Part shown: positions 14,722-21,922 of the stretch, in pieces
How positions within the stretch are numbered: position 1 is the stretch's first letter
Layout: the number at the start of each line of letters is the position of its first letter
Source: JAEDES01 sp964616405
GTDB lineage: Bacteria; Bacillota_I; Bacilli_A; RF39; UBA660
Direction of reading: 5' to 3'
DNA length: 24,564 bases
NCBI GenBank assembly: GCA_964616405.1
Contig: CAZTRE010000017.1
Location: 1 to 24,564, forward strand
Position numbers and translations under genes: made by a program
The notes under the pieces: model-generated
What the model was told of the DNA's origin: nothing
Seen by the model: the letters and a program-made list of their open reading frames with translations, nothing else
The model's database searches: none

Positions 14722-14823
14722 TATTATACTTGAAAATAAAAATTTTCTGTTTTTCTTGATGGGTATCAAAATAATAGTAGGTTTGAATGGAACTTTGTTT
14801 AAGAAAATAGGCTAAGTTTTTTC

Positions 14824-14852
14824 TTGACAATCAGGAGATATAATAGTATTAT
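14824..14852 (+). promoter_or_regulatory. Sigma-A promoter of the GntR/ABC operon
   Basis: TTGACA (14824-14829), a 17-base spacer and TATTAT (14847-14852). A second TATAAT at 14839-14844 is too close to this -35 (nine bases). The -10 overlaps the left edge of the inverted repeat described next. Confidence 0.8.
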
Positions 14853-14874
14853 TGTATTATGCAAGTAATACAAT
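14851..14874 (+). promoter_or_regulatory. Inverted-repeat operator, probable autorepressor site
   Basis: ATTGTATTA (14851-14859), six bases, then TAATACAAT (14866-14874): perfect 9-bp arms. It spans the end of the -10 and the predicted transcription start, and lies 17 bases before the GntR gene's start codon. A dimeric winged-helix repressor bound here would block initiation. The obvious candidate is the GntR/YtrA-type product of the first gene. Confidence 0.75.
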
Positions 14875-14891
14875 GTAAGAAGGAGATTATT

Positions 14892-15251
14892 ATGGAATTT
14901 ATTTTTGATAATGAACGACCTATTTATATACAACTGGTGGAACAGCTGCGTTTGAGTATTATTTCAGGTAAATTTTCACAGGGCGAAAAAATACCTTCGG
15001 TAAGGGAGCTAGCACTTATTGCGAAGGTAAATCCTAATACGATGCAAAAAGCATTGGTAGAGCTGGAAAATGATAATTTGATTTATACTGAGAGAACAAA
15101 TGGTAAATATGTTACTACTGATAAGAATTTAATTAAAAAGGTAAGAGAAAATATGGCAAAAGAAAAAGTAAAATGCTTCTTTTCCGACATGGAAAAAATA
15201 GGAATGAATGAAGTTGATACTATTAAGTACTTGCAAAAAAACATGAAATAG
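14892..15251 (+). CDS. GntR-family transcriptional regulator, YtrA subfamily
   Basis: DNA-binding repressor. Seen: the GntR winged helix in residues 8-76 with PIYIQLVEQLRLSIISG, GEKIPSVRELA (31-41) and VNPNTMQKALVELEND (47-62), which is the YtrA-type recognition helix, then a short C-terminal helical tail instead of a ligand-binding domain. The 119-residue length is typical of YtrA. ATG 14892 has AAGGAGAT just before it; the in-frame ATG at 14859 lies at the predicted transcription start and is rejected. Family members sit first in operons with ABC transporters and repress them, as here. Cell-envelope stress or antimicrobial peptides commonly induce such operons (family knowledge); the inducer here is unknown. 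Confidence 0.93.
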   Translation: MEFIFDNERPIYIQLVEQLRLSIISGKFSQGEKIPSVRELALIAKVNPNTMQKALVELENDNLIYTERTNGKYVTTDKNLIKKVRENMAKEKVKCFFSDMEKIGMNEVDTIKYLQKNMK

Positions 15252-15259
15252 GAGGATAT

Positions 15260-15955
15260 ATGGAATTATTAGAATGTCGTCATCTATGTAAACAATTTGA
15301 TAATAAAAAAGTGTTAAATGATATAAGTTTAAAAATTCCTCGTGGTAAGATAATTGGCTTACTTGGAAAGAATGGAACCGGTAAATCAACATTAATAAAA
15401 TTAATTAATGATTTACTTACTCCGACTAGTGGGGAAGTTTTAATTAACGGAGATAAACCAGGGGTTGAATCGAAACGAATAATTTCTTATTTGCCCGAGC
15501 GAACATATCTTGATAAAGGGATGACTGTTGAGGATGTTATTAAATATTTTGAAGATTTTTATGATAATTTTGATAAAGAGGTTGCTTATAAGCTTTTAAA
15601 AGATTTGGATTTAGATTGTACTAGTAAACTTAGTAAGATGTCTAAAGGAATGCAGGAAAAGGTTCAATTAATTATGGTTATGTCTCGAAAGGCAGATTTA
15701 TATATTTTAGATGAACCTTTGGGTGGAGTTGATCCGGCAACGAGAGAATATATTTTAGATACAATTTTAACTAATTTTAATGAGGGAGCCAGTATTCTTA
15801 TTTCAACTCATTTAATAGCTGATATTGAGAGAATATTAGATGAAGTGATCTTTATTGATAAAGGAAAGATTGCTTTGACTGGTAGTGCTGATGAAATTAG
15901 GAAAAAAGAAAAGACATCAATTGATGAAGTCTTTAGGAGGATGTTTAAATGCTAG
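15260..15955 (+). CDS. ABC transporter ATP-binding protein (YtrB/BcrA-like)
   Basis: ATPase subunit of a transporter. Seen: Walker A GKNGTGKS (36-43), signature region SKMSKGMQEK (125-134, degenerate from LSGGQ), Walker B DLYILDEP (146-153), a D-loop GGVDPATR and a switch His in STHLIADIE. The Q-loop position reads YLPER, as is common in this subfamily. At 231 residues it is normal. It starts eight bases after the GntR stop with AGGAGGAT, and its end overlaps the permease gene by seven bases. It probably exports or senses a compound acting on the envelope; the substrate is not deducible. Confidence 0.95.
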   Translation: MELLECRHLCKQFDNKKVLNDISLKIPRGKIIGLLGKNGTGKSTLIKLINDLLTPTSGEVLINGDKPGVESKRIISYLPERTYLDKGMTVEDVIKYFEDFYDNFDKEVAYKLLKDLDLDCTSKLSKMSKGMQEKVQLIMVMSRKADLYILDEPLGGVDPATREYILDTILTNFNEGASILISTHLIADIERILDEVIFIDKGKIALTGSADEIRKKEKTSIDEVFRRMFKC

Positions 15956-16722
15956 GTAAATTAGTTAAGTATGATCTTAAGTGGACTTATAAATTATTAA
16001 TAGTATTTTATATTTTAGCAATCTTTTTTGCTTTAGTAAGTAGAGGTTTAAGTTTGGTGGATAATTCCACAATATTTAGTTTTTTGACTCAATTTTCTTG
16101 GGGAATAACCATTTCCATGATCTTTAATATCGTTATTAATAATTTGATGCGTTTATGGGTAAGACTTGTAAATAATGTTTACAAAGATGAATCTTATTTA
16201 ACTCATACATTGCCTGTTAAAAAAAGTGATATATATTTATCTAAAGTACTTGCGGCATTTATTACTTTATTTACATCGGCTCTTGTAATTGTTGCAAGTT
16301 TACTAATTTGTTTTTATAGTAATGATTTGTTAAGGATTATAAAGTCTATGATAACTGATTCAGTACTTGTTATTTTAATTGAAGTGATAGTTGTTGTATT
16401 TTTAGAACTATTGTTTTTACAAATATTAGGTTATTTGGCAATTATTATTGGATTTAGATCAAATCATAATAAAATAGTTAAAGCGATTGTATATGGCTTT
16501 GGATTATATATGGTATCATCTATAATTAGTGTTGGAATATTACTTATTATAGGGTTATTTAATGCATATATAATGAACTTATTCTTTACACAAAATCCGT
16601 CTATTGCGCCATCTATTTTAAAATGGGTATTATTAGTTGCGATATTTATTTATACTTTATATATAATTATTTGTAATGTTATAGCTAATAAAGTTTTGAA
16701 ATTAGGAGTTAATGTAGACTAA
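15949..16722 (+). CDS. ABC transporter permease
   Basis: Membrane subunit paired with the preceding ATPase. Seen: about six hydrophobic segments in 257 residues (about 17-38, 48-66, 98-124, 139-167, 182-207 and 222-245). The cytoplasmic loop after the second helix contains VYKDESYLTHTLPVKKSDI, where YLTHTLPVK is characteristic of permeases in YtrA-type operons. AGGAGG lies just before the ATG within the ATPase gene. A terminator follows after seven bases. Confidence 0.88.
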   Translation: MLGKLVKYDLKWTYKLLIVFYILAIFFALVSRGLSLVDNSTIFSFLTQFSWGITISMIFNIVINNLMRLWVRLVNNVYKDESYLTHTLPVKKSDIYLSKVLAAFITLFTSALVIVASLLICFYSNDLLRIIKSMITDSVLVILIEVIVVVFLELLFLQILGYLAIIIGFRSNHNKIVKAIVYGFGLYMVSSIISVGILLIIGLFNAYIMNLFFTQNPSIAPSILKWVLLVAIFIYTLYIIICNVIANKVLKLGVNVD

Positions 16723-16728
16723 GATAAA

Positions 16729-16758
16729 GGGTGTTGTTTATTAGACAACATCCTTTTT
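16729..16758 (+). terminator. Terminator of the GntR/ABC operon
   Basis: Stem GGGTGTTGT / ACAACATCC (one G-T) with loop TTATTAG and a run of five T. Confidence 0.88.
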
Positions 16759-16809
16759 GTTTGGTTTGATGATAAAAGTCAATGTTTGTCTTAATCTGTT
16801 AGATTGTTA

Positions 16810-16838
16810 TTGAAAAAATTATGTATTTTTTTTATAAT
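16810..16838 (+). promoter_or_regulatory. Sigma-A promoter of the thioredoxin-like lipoprotein gene
   Basis: TTGAAA (16810-16815), a 17-base spacer and TATAAT (16833-16838), 26 bases before the ATG at 16865. AGGAAGGTG is the ribosome binding site. Confidence 0.75.
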
Positions 16839-16864
16839 TATTATTAGGAAGGTGTGAAGCAGTA

Positions 16865-17581
16865 ATGAATAGAAAATTTTTGGTTGTGTTAGCGGTTATA
16901 TTGTTAGTTATAATTACTGGCTGTACATATGAAAAGGAATCTGATACGGTTAAAAGTGATGCTTTAAAGTTTAAAGAAGAATATGAAATGATTAATGATC
17001 AAGAGGTAACTGGGAGTGATAAGCGTTATCGTACTTTAGATATTCCAGAAGAGAATCCTTTTATTTATGCAGATGCGGATAATATTTTAACTATGATGGA
17101 TAATGGAGAGACATTTGTTGTATATTTTGGTTTTGCTGAATGTCCTTGGTGTCGTAGCGTTTTACCTTCTTTAATTGATGTTAGTATGGATTTAAAGATT
17201 GATAAAATTTATTATGTTGATGTAGCAGATATTCGGGATAAATTAGAAGTTTCTCAAGATGGTAAAGTAAGTGTTACTAAAGAAGGCAGCGAAGGTTATA
17301 TTGCTCTTTTGAAAAGGTTTGATAGTGTATTGGATGATTATATATTAACATATGAAGGCGAAGAAATTGATACTGGCGAGAAACGTATATATGCACCTAG
17401 TGTTATTTCTGTAGTAAATGGCGAAGCGAAAGAATTAGAAACAGGAATTAGTGAAGAACAGGAAGATGCTTATATGGACCTAACAGATGAGATGAGAAGG
17501 GAAACATATAATAAATTTAAGTGTTCAATTGATTGCGTTTTAAAGAGTAAAAATAGCTGTTCTTCAAAAAATGCATGTTAA
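16865..17581 (+). CDS. Thioredoxin-like lipoprotein with CPWC motif and Cys-rich tail
   Basis: Predicted envelope-anchored thiol protein. Seen: a signal segment with lipobox ITGC (Cys20), a thioredoxin fold from about 70 with VVYFGFAECPWCRSVLP (Cys93, Cys96) and a likely cis-Pro in IYAPSVI, and a C-terminal tail with four cysteines (Cys220, 224, 232, 238), the last being the final residue. The general outline, with YFG...CPxC followed by long insert helices, resembles bacteriocin transport accessory (PedC-type) proteins. The C-terminal Cys cluster is unusual and could bind metal or serve as an internal redox partner (inference). It is a single gene, with a promoter at 16810 and a terminator two bases after the stop. 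Confidence 0.87.
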   Translation: MNRKFLVVLAVILLVIITGCTYEKESDTVKSDALKFKEEYEMINDQEVTGSDKRYRTLDIPEENPFIYADADNILTMMDNGETFVVYFGFAECPWCRSVLPSLIDVSMDLKIDKIYYVDVADIRDKLEVSQDGKVSVTKEGSEGYIALLKRFDSVLDDYILTYEGEEIDTGEKRIYAPSVISVVNGEAKELETGISEEQEDAYMDLTDEMRRETYNKFKCSIDCVLKSKNSCSSKNAC

Positions 17582-17582
17582 T

Positions 17583-17605
17583 AAAGGCAATTATGCCTTT
17601 TTTGT
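17583..17605 (+). terminator. Terminator of the thioredoxin-like lipoprotein gene
   Basis: Perfect stem AAAGGCA / TGCCTTT with loop ATTA and six T in all. Confidence 0.9.
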
Positions 17606-17643
17606 TTTAAAGGTTGATTATAATATGACAGAGGGTTGATGTT

Positions 17644-18036
17644 ATGGATCTTAACGATAAACAGAAGATTTTTATAGAACGAAAATTACAATCATTGAAA
17701 ATGTCAAAATTTAGAAGTGGTTTTTCTTTAGGAAAGAAAGAGATAGAATATATTAAAAATAAGGGAATGGAGACAATATTTGAACATGCAGAGGAGTTTG
17801 TTAGGAAAAGACTTGGCTGTGCTAATATTTTAAACGATGGAAGGCAAACGCCGATGAGAGGGCATCCTGTGTTTATTGCTCAACATGCAACGGCAACTTG
17901 CTGTAGAGGATGCTTATTTAAATGGCATAAGATTGAAGAAAACCGTGAATTAAACGAGCACGAAATTCGATTTATTGTAGCGTTAATAATGGAATGGATC
18001 AAAAGGGAATACAGAAAGGTGAATGATGAATTATGA
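17644..18036 (+). CDS. DUF4186 family protein
   Basis: Small conserved protein of unknown function. Seen: SKFRSGFSL (19-27), KGMETIFEHAEEFVRKRL (39-56), then the very conserved block NDGRQTPMRGHPVFIAQ (about 63-79), HATATCCRGCLFKWH (80-94) with three cysteines and several His residues, which looks like a metal or cofactor site. The 130-residue length is that of the family. GAGGGTTGAT lies before the ATG, and an extended-type TATAAT at 17619-17624 precedes it by about 19 bases. Its stop overlaps the next start (ATGA), so the peptidase E-like protein is co-translated. Confidence 0.88.
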   Translation: MDLNDKQKIFIERKLQSLKMSKFRSGFSLGKKEIEYIKNKGMETIFEHAEEFVRKRLGCANILNDGRQTPMRGHPVFIAQHATATCCRGCLFKWHKIEENRELNEHEIRFIVALIMEWIKREYRKVNDEL

Positions 18037-18725
18037 TGAAATATGTGTTAATTGGTGGTGGAGATATTCGCAGTGGTGAAACGGCGAAGATCGATCAAGA
18101 GATAGTTAAGTTATGTGGCAAAGACGATGCTAAACTTTTGTTTATTGGATTAGCTAGTAGTTATTCCGATTCGTATTATGATGCAGTTAAAAAGCAATAT
18201 AGAGAATTTGGCTGTAGTTGTAGTTATTTAAAGAAAAGTAATTTAATTAATAATCCAAACTTGGTTATTGATAAAATCAAGGCGGCTGATATTATATATG
18301 TTGGTGGTGGCGATACCTGTAAATTAATGGATAGAATTAGAGAATTTGGTCTTGATAAATTATTGACTGAACTCGATGATAAAATGATTGTAGGTTTGTC
18401 AGCTGGGGCAATTATGATATCAAAAAAAGGTTTGTCTGATGCGGCTGTTTTAAGAGGTGAAAGTGAGAACCTTGATTTTGTTGAAGGACTTGGTTTGGTT
18501 AATTTAAATATTTGCCCACATTATAATATAGATATGAGAAAAGAAGAATTAAAAGATAAACTAAGTACTTTAAATGATAAAGTAATTGGGATTGATGATA
18601 ATGTTGCATTAGTTGTTTGTGGCGATAAGATGAGTGTCATTAGAGGTAAAGAGGATGCAAATGTTTATGTGAGTTATATGCTTGAAAATGAAGTTGTAGA
18701 AGAGGTGTTCCATGGCTTGGATTAG
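18033..18725 (+). CDS. Peptidase E-like (S51) protein / class I glutamine amidotransferase-like
   Basis: Serine hydrolase of the peptidase E/cyanophycinase superfamily; family members cleave N-terminal aspartyl dipeptides. Seen: the N-terminal YVLIGGGDIRSGET (4-17), YVGGGDTCKLM (89-99), nucleophile elbow GLSAGA (121-126, Ser123) and a later His in NICPHYNID (His163). The 230-residue length is usual. The start overlaps the DUF4186 stop; a second ATG follows at once (18036). It also overlaps the next gene by 14 bases, so three genes form a tightly coupled operon. No signal peptide is present. Confidence 0.9.
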   Translation: MMKYVLIGGGDIRSGETAKIDQEIVKLCGKDDAKLLFIGLASSYSDSYYDAVKKQYREFGCSCSYLKKSNLINNPNLVIDKIKAADIIYVGGGDTCKLMDRIREFGLDKLLTELDDKMIVGLSAGAIMISKKGLSDAAVLRGESENLDFVEGLGLVNLNICPHYNIDMRKEELKDKLSTLNDKVIGIDDNVALVVCGDKMSVIRGKEDANVYVSYMLENEVVEEVFHGLD

Positions 18726-19722
18726 GTGTAAAAAATGCAATAAAAGAGTGAGTGATAAAAACACAAATTGTCCAAAATGCGGGGCTAAAATTAAGATAAC
18801 TAATTCTAATTATGTAAATGTTTTGGTTAAAGTAGGCCTTATTATATTAGAGATAGTTTTAATGCTATTAGTTATTGCCGCAGGAAAAAAAGTATTATTT
18901 ATAGAAAAAGCTTGGCCATTGATGTTTTTGTTTGGAAGTATTCTTTTGCTACTTATTTGTACGTGCTTTAATATTTTTAAGGTATTAAAGAGCTTAAAAA
19001 ATATTTGGTTTTTATTAAATTTTGTTATTATTAGTTGTTCTTTTGGTTTAAGTTTAGTATATGGATATAAAGGAGTAAACGCTTTAATACATGAAAATAG
19101 TATGACATTATATAATTTGACTGAAAAATACTCACTTAAAGAGGCTAAGCGATTAAAAAGGGGTATTGAAGAAATTTTTGCTTATGATGATGGGGATTCA
19201 GTTAGAGATGTAGTTATTGGAAATTTTTATAAAGATAATGATGAATATATTTTGTATTTAGATGATTTTTATAATAACTATCGCCTTAAATTTTATGTTT
19301 TAATGAATAAAGATGATTTTACTGATATATATTGGATGTTTGATGATCAAAAGTTATATTTAGTTAAAAATGGTAAGAAGACTGATGAATTTGCTTATTA
19401 TTATGCGATGTATATAGTGAATAATGTAATAGGAGAGAATGTTTCTGGACGGGTTAGGATTGAAGATGACGTAGAAAATATTTTAAAAAAGAAGTTTGAT
19501 AATTCATCGAATATAATTATTAGTTATGATGAATTTCAGTATGATAGTAAAAGCGATACCTTTAGTTATAAGTGTACTGCACAAAGCATGGATTACTATA
19601 CTGATATAAGTAATGAGGATTTTACTATATATTTTGAAAGATTAACTAAAGCTAAGAAAAAGAAAGTCTGGTATTATGGAGATGCTTCGTTTGATTATGT
19701 TAATTTAAGTGTAAAATTTTAA
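18712..19722 (+). CDS. Zinc-ribbon membrane protein of unknown function
   Basis: Seen: an N-terminal zinc ribbon with CKKC and CPKC (Cys6, 9, 20, 23), three transmembrane helices (about 34-55, 62-82 and 90-112), then a 220-residue domain rich in Asp, Tyr, Asn and Lys with no recognised family. If the ribbon is cytoplasmic, an odd number of helices places the large domain outside the cell. The domain looks like an alpha/beta fold (repeated YYMFDDxKLYLVKN-like strands). GAGGTG lies five bases before the ATG, inside the peptidase E-like gene. It is the last gene of the three-gene operon; no terminator was found before the next promoter. Confidence 0.82.
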   Translation: MAWIRCKKCNKRVSDKNTNCPKCGAKIKITNSNYVNVLVKVGLIILEIVLMLLVIAAGKKVLFIEKAWPLMFLFGSILLLLICTCFNIFKVLKSLKNIWFLLNFVIISCSFGLSLVYGYKGVNALIHENSMTLYNLTEKYSLKEAKRLKRGIEEIFAYDDGDSVRDVVIGNFYKDNDEYILYLDDFYNNYRLKFYVLMNKDDFTDIYWMFDDQKLYLVKNGKKTDEFAYYYAMYIVNNVIGENVSGRVRIEDDVENILKKKFDNSSNIIISYDEFQYDSKSDTFSYKCTAQSMDYYTDISNEDFTIYFERLTKAKKKKVWYYGDASFDYVNLSVKF

Positions 19723-19748
19723 TATTTAGTTTTTTCTCTTATAAAATA

Positions 19749-19757
19749 TGTTATGAT
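19749..19757 (+). promoter_or_regulatory. Possible extended -10 promoter of the MBL operon
   Basis: TGTTATGAT, a variant of the motif seen before other genes, ends 25 bases before the ATG at 19783 with AGGAGG between. Confidence 0.45.
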
Positions 19758-19782
19758 TATTTTAAAGTAGGAGGTTTTATTA

Positions 19783-20706
19783 ATGAAAGATAGTCCAAAA
19801 TTTGTTTTAATATTTTTAATTTTATTGGTATTTGGATTTATGTATGCACAATTTGAAAATAAAAAACAAGCTTATAGAAAAAAGGACAGTGTCGTAAAAC
19901 CGGTTATTGATAATGTCTATGATGCTGTTAAATTGAAAGCTGATGGAAAGCTTAATGTTTATTATTTTGATGTTGGGCAAGCTGATTCTATTGTTATAGA
20001 AAATAATGGTTATTATATGCTTATTGACGCTGGAAATAATGCTGATGGAGAAAACTTAGTTAATTACTTTAAGAGAATGGGCATACAAAGATTTGAAACA
20101 GTTATAGCAACACATGCACATGAAGATCATATTGGGGGTATGGATGATATCATAAATAATTTTGAAGTTGGAAAATTCTATATGCCTGATGTTGTTACAA
20201 CTACTAAAACGTTTGAAGATTTGCTTACAGCTTTGGAAAATAATGATGTAGTTTTAATAACGCCTAAGGCGGGTGATATGTTTATTCTTGGTAGCTGTAA
20301 GTTTAATGTTTTGCATGTTGGATATGAAGATGATGATTTAAATGATACTTCAATTGTTGTAAGGGGCTTGTTTGGAAAAACATCATTTCTATTTATGGGT
20401 GATGCTACAAGTAATGTAGAGAATGAGTTACTTGATAAAAATGTTGATAGTGATGTATTAAAAGTTGGTCATCATGGTTCTAAGTATTCATCAACTGATG
20501 ATTTTTTAGATGTAGTTACTCCTGAGTATGCAATTATCTCTGTAGGAGATGGAAATTCTTATCAACATCCACATGATGTTTCATTAAATAGAATTAAGAA
20601 AAGTGGGGCAAAGATTTATAGAACGGATCGAGAAGGAACAATTATTGCGACTAGCGATGGCGAAGACGTGACTTTTAGAACGATTGATACAGAATTAGAT
20701 GGATAA
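19783..20706 (+). CDS. ComEC/Rec2-like metallo-beta-lactamase-fold hydrolase
   Basis: Membrane-anchored or secreted metallohydrolase. Seen: an N-terminal hydrophobic segment (about 6-23) with no lipobox, so a signal anchor, then an MBL domain with YFDVGQADSI (61-70), the metal-binding HAHEDHIGG (111-119), further ligands in MGDA and GHHGSKYSS, and a C-terminal IYRTDREGTI, all as in the C-terminal domain of ComEC. The 307-residue length fits stand-alone family members. ComEC-type MBL domains are thought to act as nucleases in DNA uptake, but stand-alone proteins are little characterised (family knowledge). AGGAGG precedes the ATG. It is followed at ten bases by a DUF3006 gene, its usual partner. 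Confidence 0.92.
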   Translation: MKDSPKFVLIFLILLVFGFMYAQFENKKQAYRKKDSVVKPVIDNVYDAVKLKADGKLNVYYFDVGQADSIVIENNGYYMLIDAGNNADGENLVNYFKRMGIQRFETVIATHAHEDHIGGMDDIINNFEVGKFYMPDVVTTTKTFEDLLTALENNDVVLITPKAGDMFILGSCKFNVLHVGYEDDDLNDTSIVVRGLFGKTSFLFMGDATSNVENELLDKNVDSDVLKVGHHGSKYSSTDDFLDVVTPEYAIISVGDGNSYQHPHDVSLNRIKKSGAKIYRTDREGTIIATSDGEDVTFRTIDTELDG

Positions 20707-20716
20707 GGTGAGAAAT

Positions 20717-20944
20717 ATGAAATATGCGGTTGATAGAATTGAAGAAGATATTTATGTATTAGAAAATATTGAAACAGGTGAAATAGTTGAAGTTAATAGT
20801 GCTGTTGTTCCTGGTGCGACTCATGAAGGCAGCATTTTGAAAGTGATAAATGGTCAATATATCTTGGATGTGCAAACAGAAAAAAATCGAAGAAAAAGTC
20901 TTCGAGAGCGAATGGAAAGATTAAAAGAAAAAAAGAGTGATTAG
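20717..20944 (+). CDS. DUF3006 family small protein
   Basis: A 75-residue protein commonly found beside ComEC-like MBL genes, function unknown. Seen: MKYAVDRIEEDIYVLENIETGE (starting at residue 1), VNSAVVPGATHEGSIL and a Lys/Arg-rich C-terminal helix, matching the DUF3006 outline of a small beta-barrel with a charged tail. ATG 20717 is chosen over 20699 because AAGGTGAG lies five bases before it and the family starts there. It directly precedes the pentapeptide gene. Confidence 0.88.
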   Translation: MKYAVDRIEEDIYVLENIETGEIVEVNSAVVPGATHEGSILKVINGQYILDVQTEKNRRKSLRERMERLKEKKSD

Positions 20945-20946
20945 AC

Positions 20947-21528
20947 ATGAAAAAAATTGATAGACTAATTGGGGAAGATTTATATGATGTAGAACTAAAT
21001 GGATTAGAGATAACTGGTTATTATGATTATTTTGAGATTGATAATTGTAATATTATATCTTGTGATTTTTCAAAAAGTAATTTGCAGGGAATTGATATAA
21101 GCAAAACGGGTGTTGTTTTATCGAATTTTTCTAATGTTGATTTATCAGATCGTTCATATAAAGAAGTAGAGTTTAATGAATGTAACTTAGTTGGTGCTGA
21201 TTTTAATGGCTCTTTTTTAGAAGATGTTACTTTTAAAAAATGCAATTTAAATTATAGTAATTTTTTAGGCTGTAATTTTAAAAATGTAGTATTTGAAGAA
21301 TGCAAACTTGATGATGCAAGTTTTAATGAAGTGAAAATAAAGGGAACCTTTTACAACGAATGTTCTATGCATAGTACAGAATTCTTTCATACAAAGCTTA
21401 AAGGTTTAGATTTTAGCAGTTGTGATATAAAAGATTTACGAGTACCTATTGATGCCCTTAAAGGTCTTACTGTAAGCTATGAACAGGCTTTAGGACTATC
21501 ACTATTATTAGGAATTAAAATTAAGTAA
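20947..21528 (+). CDS. Pentapeptide-repeat protein, Qnr-like
   Basis: Right-handed quadrilateral beta-helix protein. Seen: more than 20 tandem five-residue repeats of A(D/N)LxF type from about residue 20 to 160 (for example CDFSKSNLQG, CNLVGADFNG and CNFKNVVFEE), then the C-terminal LKGLTVSYEQALGLSLLLGIKI, which resembles the ending of Qnr and EfsQnr proteins. Qnr-type proteins mimic DNA and shield gyrase from quinolones (family knowledge); that role here is an inference. The 193-residue length is close to Qnr (about 215). GAGTGAT lies six bases before the ATG. It converges with the gerC-like gene with only one base between stops. Confidence 0.88.
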   Translation: MKKIDRLIGEDLYDVELNGLEITGYYDYFEIDNCNIISCDFSKSNLQGIDISKTGVVLSNFSNVDLSDRSYKEVEFNECNLVGADFNGSFLEDVTFKKCNLNYSNFLGCNFKNVVFEECKLDDASFNEVKIKGTFYNECSMHSTEFFHTKLKGLDFSSCDIKDLRVPIDALKGLTVSYEQALGLSLLLGIKIK

Positions 21529-21529
21529 G

Positions 21530-21922
21530 TTATTTTTTAATTTCTTTAGAGAGATCTTTTTTGATATAAATAGTGATCTTTGGTTCAATATTTAATATAT
21601 CATTTATTTTTTCTGCAGATTTTGTGTTAGTTATAAGAGACTTTGCCTTGTTTAGGTAAAGCTTCTTTTTTGTTTTCTTTTTGATCTTTTGATAGGCTTT
21701 TTTTATTGAACCAGCTTGGGCTTCATGGTATTCGTACTTGTAAGAGATTCCTTGATCGCCTTTTAGGGGTATTATTTCTTTTAAGATTAATTTGTATTTA
21801 TCATCTTTTTTCTCAACTGCAATTTTTTCAATTATGGCTAAATTATTTAATTCAACATAATCAGGAATTTTTATGACAAATAATTCTAAAAAAATTAAAA
21901 GTATTAAGAGTGCTTTTTTCAT
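21530..21922 (-). CDS. Short GerC-like germination protein, reduced
   Basis: Seen: a hydrophobic N-terminal segment (1-18) and then PDYVELNNLAIIEKIAVEKKDDKY (about 20-43), which resembles the start of Ger(x)C proteins (ELNDLAI...AIGID). The rest is a Lys-rich stretch ending at residue 130, where a full GerC has about 370 residues. The lipobox Cys normal for GerC is absent, so it would be anchored by the hydrophobic segment or secreted. Its start overlaps the gerA-like gene's stop by one base, so the pair are coupled. It may be a truncated GerC or a lineage-specific mini-subunit. The assignment rests on the short motif and the position. Confidence 0.65.
   Translation of the reverse strand: MKKALLILLIFLELFVIKIPDYVELNNLAIIEKIAVEKKDDKYKLILKEIIPLKGDQGISYKYEYHEAQAGSIKKAYQKIKKKTKKKLYLNKAKSLITNTKSAEKINDILNIEPKITIYIKKDLSKEIKK

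Noticed and set aside
15129..15392. Minus-strand frame across the GntR and ABC genes
   Set aside because: It overlaps two clear genes and translates as Phe/Tyr-rich nonsense.
21027..21245. Minus-strand frame inside the pentapeptide gene
   Set aside because: Antisense of a repeat protein; no start signals.
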